Assembly (NCBI GenBank): GCA_946122785.1
Contig: CAMGYJ010000008.1
Coordinates: 59,006,877 to 59,070,876, forward strand
Source: Linum tenue
Lineage: Eukaryota > Streptophyta > Magnoliopsida > Malpighiales > Linaceae
Length of the DNA: 64,000 nt
Direction: 5' to 3'
Shown: in pieces, positions 32,504 through 43,539 of the stretch
Numbering within the stretch: position 1 is the first letter of the stretch
Layout of the letters: every line of letters starts with the position of its first letter
Position numbers and translations under genes: made by a program
The notes under the pieces: generated by a model
The model's input: only the letters and a program-made list of their open reading frames with translations
Database searches by the model: none
What the model was told of the DNA's origin: nothing

Positions 32504-32943
32504 TTCAATATCCAGGAATTTACTCGAGACCCTTTCCATGAACTGCTCCATAGTGTTGAATTTATGAGCACTGGAATTGGCAAGAGAACCCACCAAGTCC
32601 CGCAGTTCAGCTATCGCATCATTCTGCACTAGGGTTGCAGGGGCTGCAATTGGTTGCTGGAAAGGTCGCAGCTGTGGTTGAGCAGCATGCCCCTGCATGG
32701 GCTGGTAGAGAGACTGCTGTTGTTGCTGGAATTGCCCCTGCGTGGGCTGATATGGCGGTCTTTGGTAGCCTGGAGGTCTCGGGGAGACTGGTGGCTTAGG
32801 ATTATTTCCACTCCAGGAGAAGTTGGGATTCTTGTGCCACCTCTCGTTGTACATGTTTCTCTAGGGGTCATTGCGCCTAGCATTGTTGATGAAGTTCACC
32901 TGATCCTGGGGTGTAGTCGACTCCCTCATCGCCTTATAGTCTT
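32504..32943 (-). pseudogene. Element B gag, middle part (nucleocapsid region)
   Basis: - strand segment between insertions C and A. It reads RWHKNPNFSW, then a Pro/Gln-rich tract (QFQQQQQSLYQP), and continues into the RVSSKFLDIEAG block that is cut by element A at the TSD CCAGC. On the upstream side it resumes after element C at the end of the zinc knuckle (DYKAMREST; D in the EDC position). Confidence 0.8.
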
Positions 32944-34365
32944 TGATATACCGTTAATTACACATGTTTTTACCCCTGTTCTTACACCGTTTGAGGTGTT
33001 GATTCTCGTGTTTTAGGCCGATTTCACGCTAGGTTGTGCTTGTTTGTGATATTTCAGGTCCTAGTACGTCAATGGAGGTTTGGGAGCGAGTTTGGGGTCG
33101 ATTGGACGAAGATTGGACGCGTGGCGAGGTGCTAAGGAATCCACACGGGCAGACACAAGCACCACACGGCCGTGCAACTGACAAACCTGGCCGTGTGGGA
33201 TTATGCGAGCCTTCACACGTGCACAAGTAATTTCTACACGGCCGTGCAGCTCACAATTCTGGCCGTGTGATTTTCGCCGAGAGCAAACACGGGCAGGATG
33301 GAAATCTCACACGGCCGTGCGACCCTGGCCGTGTGGGAAGCATGAAGATCGAACTAATTGATACGGCGCGTTTTGACTCACACGGGCAACTGGGTGAGCC
33401 ACACGGCCGTGTGGCCTGCCCGTGTGAGTAGGTAAATCTTGGTTTTTCAGCCAATTTCGAGCCAAAAGTGGGAGAATCGGATTTTCAGAGCAAAAACAGA
33501 GCCCTAGAGAGAGAAAGTACGAAGAACACATCCTAGAAGCTATCTTGGAGCTGGGTTTCGTCAAATCGAGCTTGGAGATCGTCATAGGAGTGGAAATCAT
33601 CATCCCAGAGCAGATTTTCCTCATTTTTATGAGTATGACTACTCTGATAACTGTTTTCTTCTCTCTCTCTCTATGTAGTAGAACCCTTCTCTCACTTGGG
33701 TATGACGAACCCTAGTTCCTTGTGTTAGGGATTTGATTGTAATGACTTGGGATGATTATACTGTTTGGTTTTAATCGAATGATGCATGTTTATTGAATTG
33801 ATTGAAGTCTGATCAGCTTTTCTCGATTTCTGCTGCAACCTAAGATAGATAGAATCTGATTAGGTTGTTAGAGCCTCTTCATTCGATAGTAGGAGATTGG
33901 TTATACGAGATTTACCAGTTTACTGCTTTGTACTGGAATTTAATTCCAGTAGTGGAGTTCTATGTTTATCGCCTCAGCTTTCTATCCCGTTGAAGACTAG
34001 TCGTCTGCCGGGTAGTTAGACTGAGAGGGCTTGGTCAGCTTAAGAGATGCCAAGCTACTGTCGGATCTTCCGCAGTATAATCAACGGTGAATCAACCCAG
34101 GGGAATTACAATTGAACCTAACTAAGGAGCTAGGGGGACTCATTCCCGAGTGACTCTTACCTGCTTTTGAAAACCGAATCATTTCCTGCTTTCTTACTGC
34201 TTTAGCTTTAAACAACAATCAATCGAATTAGTTGGCTAGATAATAGATAATCACGAAGTAAACAGTAGATCTAGACCCCGGGTTGATAATAGAACTTGCC
34301 TGTTACTGCATTCCCGGACTGCGATTACACTTGGTCGCAGTTTGGTGTTGTGTTTTGGCGTGTCA
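32944..34365 (+). repeat. Element C 5' LTR
   Basis: Starts TGATATACCG, ends GGCGTGTCA. Contains repeated CACACGGCCGTG-type palindromes between about 33150 and 33430. Confidence 0.92.
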
Positions 34366-34371
34366 AGTTTT

Positions 34372-34389
34372 TGGCGCCGTTGCCGGGGA
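34372..34389 (+). other. Element C primer-binding site (tRNA-Asp)
   Basis: TGGCGCCGTTGCCGGGGA, identical to the site in A and D. Confidence 0.9.
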
Positions 34390-34469
34390 ACCCTCTAGGT
34401 TATTGGGAAAACTTGAGAATTTGTTACTCTAGATTTTTCTTTATTGCATTATTCTCTTCCAGGTAGTGC

Positions 34470-35593
34470 ATGACCCGTAGCCAGTCAGGAGATCTACTAC
34501 CATTAGACCAGGAGCTTGAACGAACCTGCAGGAACTTCAAGCGGGCTCTAAAGGCGCGACTGGCTGCGGAGGAGGCGCTATCACAGCTGCAGATCGAAGA
34601 AGAAGAAGAAGAAGGAGAGATGGCTGATCCACAGAACCATGATGTGATCAATCCAGATGAGCAGACCATGGGATCCTACTGGACCGCTAGAGCTGCGGAC
34701 ATGAGGTCACCCATTCAACACCCTCATGTCCCAGCCAACAATTTTGAGGTGAGCACCTCAGTAATCACCATGCTGCGCGGTTCAGTGGTGTTCCGTGGTA
34801 AGGAGGGGGAGTGCCCCCGATAACATCTCAGGCGATTCCACGAGCTCATCGATGGAAGCAAGATCAATGGGGTACCAGCAGATGCCATCCAGCTGAGGTA
34901 CTTCCCATTCACTCTGGAGGGGCAAGCCAAGGAGTAGCTAGACACTCGACCTCCGGTCTCTATCACTACGTTCGCCAACCTGGCGGACAAGTTCCTCACC
35001 CGCTACCATCCTCCATCCAAGACAGCTGACCTGCAGAAGCAAATTACCCATTTTGCTCAGGATGAGGATGAGACCATCAGGGATGCATGGGAGAGGTACA
35101 ACAGTCTCTTCCTGAGGTATCCAAATCATGGCTTCAATGATGCCTTCAAGGTGGGCACCTTCTATCACGCCCTATTCCCGGAGGACAAGCAGCTGATTGA
35201 CTCAGTTTGTGGCGGGAACATGCTGACCAAAACACCGCCACAGCTGAATCAACTCTTTGAGGAGATGGCGGAGAACGGGTACGATTGGGGAACTGCCAGG
35301 AGATCGAGACGAGCACCAGGACGGTGTGTGCATGTTGTGGGCACCCAGTCATCTGATTTGGTGCAGGTGGTATCGAAGCTGGTGTCAGGTATCGATAGCT
35401 CTGGTTTGATTGTAGGTACAGGACAGCCGCAGGCGATGCTCTGCCACTGGTGCGAGAGCACCCATCACACGGTGGAAGACTGCCAGGCGATGAAGGAATC
35501 AACCACACCCCAGGAGCAGGTGAACTTCATCAATAACGTCAGGCGCAATGACCCCTACAGTAACACTTACAATGAGGGGTGGCGCCAACATCC
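34470..35593 (+). pseudogene. Element C gag, N-terminal part
   Basis: Starts MTRSQSGDLLPLD. The capsid-like Retrotrans_gag region is readable (QLRYFPFTLEGQAKE, TRYHPPSKTADLQKQITHF, RDAWERYNSLF, then PPQLNQLFEEM). It is followed by a CX2CX4HX4C knuckle (CHWCESTHHTVEDC). Disruptions: an extra segment with frame change near 34750-34822 and a Trp-to-amber change at 34935-34937. Element D is inserted at 35594 just after the knuckle, in the WRQHP codons; the frame resumes at 42834. Confidence 0.85.
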
Positions 35594-37157
35594 TGATGAC
35601 TCGATATTTGCACAGGTTTCCCCCTTTGTTCCTTGATCGTTTAAGCTTGCATTATTGCTTCTTTGGCCTATTTTACGCTAGGTTGTGTTCCTTTGTCACA
35701 TTTCAGGTCCTAGCACATAAAGTGAAGCATAGGCGCAAGTTTCAAGTCAATCAGAGATCAATTGGCGATTCGGGAGAAGAAACTCTGGCATGACCTGAAG
35801 AAGAATGGATTTCTACCTCACTTAATGGACAAAGAATCGTGTAAGTTTGACATGAAAATAAAGAGGACGAGACTACGAGCGTCTGGGATCAAACGGCGAC
35901 TGATTCGGAGTCCGGACGAGGGAGAAACGAAGCATTGAATATAGGGGAACAGGTTCGGCAGTAAAAACACGGGCAGGAGGCCTTCAAAACACGGCCGTGT
36001 TCTGTGACCGTGCTTTTACTGCCGAGAGCAAATCCGAGTTTGGCAGACATGAGCTGATTACACGGGCGGGGCCGAGACAAAGCACGGGCGTGTTTTCCCA
36101 AAGCACGGCCGTGTTTTCCCAAAAGCACGGCCGTGTTTTCACCAACATGTGGCCGTGTAATTAACCCTAGCCAAAGCACGGGCGGGCTGAGGCAAAGCAC
36201 GGCCGTGCCCTCGACAGTGCTTTGGCCAATGATGCCCTTTTAGGCAGATTTCAGCCAAATTGAGAGGGGATTCGAGTTTTAGAGAGATAGAACGATTCCT
36301 AGAGAGAGAAAGCGACGAACAAGAGTCTCCAAGCGCCCTAGATCGATCTTCAACACCATTGGAGCTTGGTTTGAGCTTGGAGAAGTGCCGATTCAACGTC
36401 CAGGAGCAGAAATCCATCTTCACAGTATGATTTCCGCATCTGATTCTGCTTTTGCTTCTCTCTCCATGGAGTAGCTCTCCCATTCATCTGGGTGTGGGAA
36501 ACCCTAGTTCTGTATGTTGAGATTGATTGTATGAACCCAAGTACTGATTCTGTGATTGATTATATTCGATTGAGGTTTTATGATTGAACGACTTGAATCC
36601 TGATCAAATTCCTGTTGTTTCTGCTTTAACCTAGAATGAGAATATCTGCCTAGGTTAATAGAGTATCCTTGATTGAAGGTAGGGAGTTGGTGACTTTAGT
36701 CGAGGAGCCAACTCACTATTCTGTACCGGATTTACTCCGGTAGTGGAGGGTTTGTTCTTAGGGCCTCAATCTGTCGACTCCGGTGGAGGTTAGTCGCCCG
36801 CTAGAGAGTCAGATTGGGAGGGTTTGAAGACCTTTAGTCGAGACTTCAGGCTGTTTAAGAACCTTCCGCAGTATAATCTTCATAGAAACTGAACTTGGTA
36901 ATTACAATCCGGCTTAACTGCAGACTAGGGGGAACCATATCCGGGTGACCTCTTTAACCTGAATACAACCAGTTTACTTGCTTTGTTTGTTTGGTAGTTT
37001 AGACTTGCACTCCAGTTTTATTGCTAGATAACAAGAACTCATTGAGTAGTCAGCAAATCTAGGACCCGGGTTGACATTGAAACCCAAACCCGCTATACTA
37101 CGCTTTAGGAAGTGGTTACACTTGGCCATTTTCTAGGGTGACAGTAGAAGTGAGTCA
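35594..37157 (+). repeat. Element D 5' LTR
   Basis: Starts TGATGACTCGA, ends GTGAGTCA. Palindromes such as AACACGGCCGTGTT (35988-36001) and related CACGGGCGTG copies cluster at about 35965-36215. Confidence 0.95.
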
Positions 37158-37163
37158 AGTTTT

Positions 37164-37181
37164 TGGCGCCGTTGCCGGGGA
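37164..37181 (+). other. Element D primer-binding site (tRNA-Asp)
   Basis: TGGCGCCGTTGCCGGGGA, six bases after the LTR. Confidence 0.92.
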
Positions 37182-37298
37182 CGGCTAGGTTGTTGAAGAA
37201 AAGTGATTTCTGTTACTCTAGCTTTTCTTTTCGCTTTGTTTGCTTTGTCCCACTTGTGCCTTCACGGGTTTGCTTGCTTGAGTGTGTGCAGGTAGTGC

Positions 37299-40020
37299 AT
37301 GACCCGTAGCCAGTCAGGAGGGTTACTGCCGTTGGATCCAGAGCTTGAACGCACTTGCCGCCAACTTAGGAGACAGCAGCGAGCTAGACTGGTTACGGGA
37401 GAGCGCATAGACGGCCACTTAACCAGCGATTCTGAGGAAGAGTACGAGATGGAGGGCGAGGACATCCCACAACCGGGGAATGCTCGACAGGTTCCCCCGG
37501 TGAATCAGCATCCACCACCACCGCCGGGTCCCACCTTGGAGTACTACTACACTCCACGGATTGCTGACATCCACCCGGTCATCCTCTATCCAGTTCCATG
37601 GCTTGAAGGATGAGGAAGCCCGAGCACACCTTTCCCGTTTTCTGCAGCTGACGAACGGGTTCAAGCTGAATGGTGTTCCGGATGAGGCAATCCGCCTTCA
37701 CCTCTTCCCCCATTCTCTGGCGGGGAATGCTAAGAGGTGGTTGGAGACCCAGCCCCCCCTGTCCATCACTTCCTGGGACGATCTGGCGGATAAGTTCGTG
37801 CACAGATATTATCCGGCATCGAAGACTACTGAGATTCAGCGGGAGATCACTCACTTCCGCCAAGAGCCAGATGAGTCCCTTCGTGATGCATGGGAGCGGT
37901 ACATGGGATACTTCTGGCAGTGTCCCCATCATGGCTTCAGCGATGCTTTCACAGTGGGGAACTTCTACAGTGCCATTACCCCAGACAGCCAGAGGGTGAT
38001 CGAGTCTCTATGCCCAGGAGGGGATATCCTTACTAAGACTCCACCCGAGCTGAACCAGATGATCAGTACTTTGGCTGCCCGCGATCATTCCTGGGGGCAG
38101 AGCAGCAGAGGCAGGTACTCCCGGGACCGTGGTGTGCATGCTATAGAGGCCAGATCCGGGTTAGAGCAGCAGGTGGCTGATTTGGTGCAGACACTGAAGC
38201 AGCCTAACAGTCTCCTTCCGGGCCGAGGTGTAGCTGCGCCTCCAGTAGCTCAGTGCCAGTGGTGTGAGAGTCCAAACCATCTGGTGGAGGACTGCCAGGC
38301 TATGCGGGAGTCCTCTACTCCCCAAGAACAGTTGGCCTTCATCGCCAATGCTCGGCGCCTCGATCCATACAGTAACACATACAATGAGGGATGGCGCCAG
38401 CATCCCAACTTCGCCTGGAGCAACAACAGCAATAAACCACCTGGTTTCCCAGCACCAGCAGGTGGTTTTCAGCAGAGGCAGCCTTTCCAGGCTAGACAGG
38501 GGCAGCCATTCCAGCAGCCTCAGCGTCAGTATGCCGAGCCAGCAGCAGCACCAGCTCCCGATAGTCAGATGACCAAGCTTGAGAACATTTTGGCAGCATT
38601 CATGACCACCAGCCAGGCAAATTTCACGAGGATGGATCAGGCCATAGCTTCACTGGAGGCAGGCCAGAGGAACCAGGGTGCCATTCTGCAGGATCTCCAG
38701 CATCAGATAGGGGACTTAGCTCGCCAGAATACTACCAGGGCACCGGGGACTCTGCCTGCCACCACTGTCCCCAATCCTCGCGGCCCTCACGAGACTGCCC
38801 ATGCCATTTTCACCAGGAGCGGCAGGCCTACATCAGCTGATCCTGCCCCGACCAGGCAGGAGGAACCACTACCTGCTTCAGCACTTCCAGCCGGTGATGC
38901 AGAAGTGCGGGTGGAGAAGGAAGCCCCTGCTCCCAAGCCACACCCAGTGGTGAAGGAGCACGTACCCCAGCTTCCCTTCCCCACTCGCCTCCATAAAGAT
39001 AAGCTGGAGACTGAGTTTGCCAAGTTCATGGCAATGTTGAAGCAGCTCAACATCAGCGTACCATTTGTGGAGGCACTGTCGAAGATGCCCAAGTACGCGA
39101 AGTTCATGAAAGATCTCTGCACCAACAAGAAGAAACTAGGAGATCTCTCAACAGTGATGCTGAGCGAGGAATGTTCTGCCATCCTGCAGAACAAGCTGCC
39201 CGAAAAGCGCAAGGATCCAGGGAGTTTTATTATCCCTCTTACTATTGGCAGAATGCATATAGGAAAGTCCTTGGCGGACCTAGGAGCTAGCATCAATGTC
39301 ATGCCATATAAATTGTTCAAAAAGCTAGACCTAGGTGAACTTAGCCCTACTAGGATGAGCATTCAGCTAGCTGATCGTTCCGTGGTGCATCCTAGGGGTA
39401 TCATAGAAGATTTGCTTGTTAATGTGGGTGCATTCACATATCCTGTTGATTTTGTGATTCTGGATATAAATGATGATGTGGATGTGCCTTTGATTCTAGG
39501 TAGACCGTTTCTTGCCACCGCCAAGGCACTGATTGATGTGCATGATGGTAAACTGATCTTGCGTGCTGGAAATGAACAGGCTATTTTTCCCGTGACTGAC
39601 TTTGATCATTGTGCTATGATTTCTGTATCGCCTGTGCATGCTATTTCTGATCAGGTACACGAGCCTGTCGTGTACCCTTCTGCACCTCTCATTTTGCAGG
39701 ACCCGCCTATCATTCCTCCGCCGCCACTCCCTCCAGCCTTGCCTTCGAACAAAAAGCTCAAGGAGGAGTGGCGGCCGAAGCCGCAGGTGGCTAAGCCTGC
39801 ACGGAAGAAGAGTGGAGACCACTATGAGCTGGTCCCACCCCCAGCACCACGACCACCCTGGCCATCCGAGTACTCACTCGCCTGCATCTTGCCGGATGGC
39901 CAGGTCGAGCTGACCGATGCTGGTGGTTGTAACCGTCGGGTGCACGGTCACCACCTGAAGCTGTACCTCAAGAGCGATGTGGATCCGCTCTTGGAGGCAC
40001 CTGTCCCTGCACTTCCCTGA
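37299..40020 (+). CDS. Element D Gag-protease with pol-like C-terminal tail; one frameshift
   Basis: Starts MTRSQSGGLLPLD at 37299. The first frame runs to 37613, the main frame is open from 37561 to 40020; an indel near 37570-37600, where the linker before the capsid is shortened compared with B and C, breaks the N-terminus. Domains in the 819-codon main frame: capsid (about 1-200), zinc knuckle CQWCESPNHLVEDC (about 234-247), a Gln/Pro-rich region, PQLPFPTRLHKDKLETEF, then a retropepsin-like protease with SLADLGASINVM and LILGRPFLATA. A proline-rich linker follows, then EYSLACILPDGQVEL and RRVHGHHLKLYL, which resembles the extreme C-terminus of Athila pol. Protease is thus joined directly to the pol tail and all RT/RNase H/integrase is missing. 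Gag would form particles in the cytoplasm; enzymes must come from another element. Confidence 0.88.
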
Positions 40021-40065
40021 GTATCCACCATGGGCGTCCAGCTAAAAGACGGTAAAGAAGCGCTT

Positions 40066-40083
40066 GTGGGGAGGCAACCCCAC
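40066..40083 (+). promoter_or_regulatory. Post-stop hairpin with AGGCAA loop (element D)
   Basis: Arms GTGGGG and CCCCAC around AGGCAA, 45 bases after the gag-pro stop. Confidence 0.6.
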
Positions 40084-40313
40084 CACGGTTTGACTTTCTT
40101 TCTTATGTTTCGAGTCGGATTGCGATTTGGTTTTGTTTTGGTTTGTTTCCTTTGTTCTGGATGATGTCTTATTGGGCTGACATCGGACCTAACATATTCT
40201 GGTTGAGCTCTTCTGTTCCCCTTGAGCTGTGCTGTGTTCCCGACTGGTCCATTTCCAGTCTTCTGCAGTCCGTGCATACCGGTAACATCGTTCCCCTTTC
40301 CTTCCCTCTTCTC

Positions 40314-40347
40314 CATTGAGGGCAATGTCGATCTTAAGTGTGGGGGG
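40314..40347 (+). promoter_or_regulatory. Internal hairpin-PPT module (element D)
   Basis: CATTG-AGGG-CAATG hairpin (40314-40327), then TTAAGTGTGGGGGG (40334-40347), about 0.9 kb upstream of the terminal PPT. Confidence 0.6.
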
Positions 40348-40384
40348 ATGTTTATCTTTTGACTGCATTAGATCTGTTTGTGTG

Positions 40385-40432
40385 CTTGGAGCCTAGTCCA
40401 CTGTCCAAATTTTTGAATTTGAGGGCTCCAAG
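40385..40432 (+). promoter_or_regulatory. CTTGGAGCC/GGCTCCAAG hairpin (element D)
   Basis: Outer stem 40385-40393 with 40424-40432; inner stem CAAATT/AATTTG, one pair longer than in A. Confidence 0.65.
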
Positions 40433-40894
40433 TACGTGTTCCTTGCAATTACCTGCTCAGTATGCTTTGAATTGACAGTCTCTGTAGTGATTTGCAACCT
40501 AGGGAGGTAGTGTAGCACTATGGAGGATGTTGATGCATTTAAGACGTCTCATTTCGTCTTCATAGTGTGTTGGTTGATTGAGTGAACTAGTGATCTTAGG
40601 ACCCTTGAATTGTGTGGTGTTTTGGACTCTCTGCCTGTCATGGACTCTTGTATCATGTTTTGAAAATAACAGGTGCTCGAAAATGTGCTTTAAAATGACG
40701 TCTCCCGTGCGAATAGGGCGAAAGTGTGCAAGGGGAGACGGGAATCCGTTCCCAATTTCCACCTACTACCTCCAGCCCCCTTACATGTCTTTCCCCCGCA
40801 CGAGGCTCGAGACAACTGCTCCTGGCATGGCCGGTAAGAGCCGGGCTCCCGCAAAACCTTTGCTAGGTGGGAGCCCCCGTTTTCTGCAAAAACA

Positions 40895-40961
40895 GGTTGG
40901 AACCCTTAAAAAAAAAAAACAGAAAAACAAGCAAAAAGAAGAAAGAAAAGGGGTTCCAACC
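40895..40961 (+). promoter_or_regulatory. A-rich-loop hairpin (element D)
   Basis: Perfect 11-bp arms GGTTGGAACCC (40895-40905) and GGGTTCCAACC (40951-40961) around a 45-base loop of A, G and a few C. Confidence 0.6.
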
Positions 40962-41228
40962 ATTTTCAAGAAGAAAATCGAGCACCTTGAAAAATGTGAG
41001 TCCATGATCTTTTGTTTTTGAGAGTCTCTTCATCCACGATTCATTTGTCCTCTGCTCACTATTTGCCATGATGCCGACTCGAGACTAGCGTTCTCGCCGA
41101 AGAGGCTATGAGATGACTTGTGCGTTGGTTGACCTCGTAAGCTGCTAAATGATCTAGGAAGTCCGCTACCTATGATCGAGGTTGTTTGTTGCTATAGAGC
41201 TCTGGAGAGTTGCATTGGTTTGAGTTAG

Positions 41229-41269
41229 GTTTGCTTGGGGACAAGCAAACGGTTAAGTGTGGGGGGATT
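41229..41269 (+). promoter_or_regulatory. Terminal hairpin plus polypurine tract (element D)
   Basis: Hairpin 41229-41250 (same arms as in A) and PPT AAGTGTGGGGGGATT 41255-41269, adjoining the 3' LTR. Confidence 0.88.
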
Positions 41270-42833
41270 TGATGACTCGATATTTGCACAGGTTTCCCCC
41301 TTTGTTCCTTGATCGTTTAAGCTTGCATTATTGCTTCTTTGGCCTATTTTACGCTAGGTTGTGTTCCTTTGTCACATTTCAGGTCCTAGCACATAAAGTG
41401 AAGCATAGGCGCAAGTTTCAAGTCAATCAGAGATCAATTGGCGATTCGGGAGAAGAAACTCTGGCATGACCTGAAGAAGAATGGATTTCTACCTCACTTA
41501 ATGGACAAAGAATCGTGCAAGTTTGACATGAAAAGAAAGAGGACGAGACTACGAGCGTCTGGGATCAAACGGCGACTGATTCGGAGTCCGGACGAGGGAG
41601 AAACGAAGCATTGAATATAGGGGAACAGGTTCGGCAGTAAAAACACGGGCAGGAGGCCTTCAAAACACGGCCGTGTTCTGTGACCGTGCTTTTACTGCCG
41701 AGAGCAAATCCGAGTTTGGCAGACATGAGCTGATTACACGGGCGGGGCCGAGACAAAGCACGGGCGTGTTTTCCCAAAGCACGGCCGTGTTTTCCCAAAA
41801 GCACGGGCGTGTTTTCACCAACATGTGGCCGTGTAATTAACCCTAGCCAAAGCACGGGCGGGCTGAGGCAAAGCACGGCCGTGCCCTCGACAGTGCTTTG
41901 GCCAATGATGCCCTTTTAGGCAGATTTCAGCCAAATTGAGAGGGGATTCGAGTTTTAGAGAGATAGAACGATTCCTAGAGAGAGAAAGCGACGAACAAGA
42001 GTCTCCAAGCGCCCTAGATCGATCTTCAACACCATTGGAGCTTGGTTTGAGCTTGGAGAAGTGCCGATTCAACGTCCAGGAGCAGAAATCCATCTTCACA
42101 GTATGATTTCCGCATCTGATTCTGCTTTTGCTTCTCTCTCCATGGAGTAGTTCTCCCATTCATCTGGGTGTGGGAAACCCTAGTTCTGTATGTTGAGATT
42201 GATTGTATGAACCCAAGTACTGATTCTGTGATTGATTATATTCGATTGAGGTTTTATGATTGAACGACTTGAATCCTGATCAAATTCCTGTTGTTTCTGC
42301 TTTAACCTAGAATGAGAATATCTGCCTAGGTTAATAGAGTATCCTTGATTGAAGGTAGGGAGTTGGTGACTTTAGTCGAGGAGCCAACTCACTATTCTGT
42401 ACCGGATTTACTCCGGTAGTGGAGGGTTTGTTCTTAGGGCCTCAATCTGTCGACTCCGGTGGAGGTTAGTCGCCCGCTAGAGAGTCAGATTGGGAGGGTT
42501 TGAAGACCTTTAGTCGAGACTTCAGGCTGTTTAAGAACCTTCCGCAGTATAATCTTCATAGAAACTGAACTTGGTAATTACAATCCGGCTTAACTGCAGA
42601 CTAGGGGGAACCATATCCGGGTGACCTCTTTAACCTGAATACAACCAGTTTACTTGCTTTGTTTGTTTGGTAGTTTAGACTTGCACTCCAGTTTTATTGC
42701 TAGATAACAAGAACTCATTGAGTAGTCAGCAAATCTAGGACCCGGGTTGACATTGAAACCCAAACCCGCTATACTACGCTTTAGGAAGTGGTTACACTTG
42801 GCCATTTTCTAGGGTGACAGTAGAAGTGAGTCA
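41270..42833 (+). repeat. Element D 3' LTR
   Basis: 1564 bp, near-identical to the 5' LTR (differences seen near 36125/41801, 35839-35857/41515-41533 and 36473/42149). Confidence 0.95.
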
Positions 42834-43383
42834 CATCCTAACTTCTCCTGGGGTGGGGCAAATTCCAGACCACCAGTCCCCCAGGGATCACCGGGCTTCC
42901 AGAGGCCACCATATCAGCCCAGACAGGGGCAATTCCAGCAGCAGCAACAATCTCTTTATCAGCCCATGCAGGGGCATGCTGCTCAATCACAGCCGCGACC
43001 TTTCCAGCAGCCATGTGCAACCCATACCTTCTGTGTTGCCTATTTTGTAGGATCCGCCTCCTATACCTTCGCCGCCACTCCTGTCCACTCCGTCACCAAA
43101 AGAACAGATCAAGGAGGAGTGGCGGCTGAAACTGCAGGCAGCTAAGCCTGCTCGAAAGAAAGCCGGAGACCACTACGAGCTGGTCCCGCCCCCACCTTGG
43201 CCATCCGAGTACTCACTCGCTTGCATCTTGCCGGATGGCCAAGTCGAGCTGGCGAATGCTGGTGGCCACATTCGTCGCGTGCATGGCCACCATTTGAAGC
43301 TGTACCTCAAGAGCGATGTGGATCCGCTCTTGAAAGCACCTGATCCTACACTTCCCTGTGCATCCATACTGGCGTCCAGCTAA
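42834..43383 (+). pseudogene. Element C gag, distal part joined to pol-like tail, protease deleted
   Basis: Resumes after D with HPNFSWGGANSRPP and a Gln-rich tract (GQFQQQQQSLYQPMQG). At about 43020 it jumps to the linker that in D follows the protease (SVLPIL, amber TAG at 43048-43050, then DPPPIPSPP). It continues through KKAGDHYELVPPP, EYSLACILPDGQVEL and RRVHGHHLKLYL to the stop at 43381-43383. Relative to D, the protease domain is deleted; the pol tail is shared, so the RT/integrase loss predates the split of C and D. Confidence 0.82.
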
Positions 43384-43403
43384 AAGACGGTAAAGAAGCG
43401 CTT

Positions 43404-43421
43404 GTGGGGAGGCAACCCCAC
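43404..43421 (+). promoter_or_regulatory. Post-stop hairpin with AGGCAA loop (element C)
   Basis: Same arms as in D (GTGGGG/CCCCAC), shortly after the gag-tail stop. Confidence 0.58.
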
Positions 43422-43539
43422 CGAGGTTTGCATTTTCTTACTTTTTCCTTTTGTTTTTTGTGTTTTTTGAGTCTTGAGATGTTGATCCCGAGTCAAATGT
43501 CGTTTTTGAGTGAAAACAGGTTAAATTCGGGGCTCCAAC

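Larger units (their letters stand above)
35594..42833 (+). mobile_element. Element D: young non-autonomous Athila retrotransposon (gag-pro only)
   Basis: 7240 bp, flanked by CATCC (35589-35593 and 42834-42838), inserted in the gag of element C. Both LTRs are exactly 1564 bp; by eye I find about four substitutions between them, so this is the most recent insertion in the nest. Complete primer site, PPT and 3' modules; long gag-pro ORF; no RT, RNase H or integrase core. Confidence 0.95.

Noticed and set aside
33029..33230. Frames inside LTRs (also at 35889-36483, 41565-42159, 48058-48722)
   Set aside because: Present identically in both LTR copies and driven by palindromic repeats; LTRs are non-coding.
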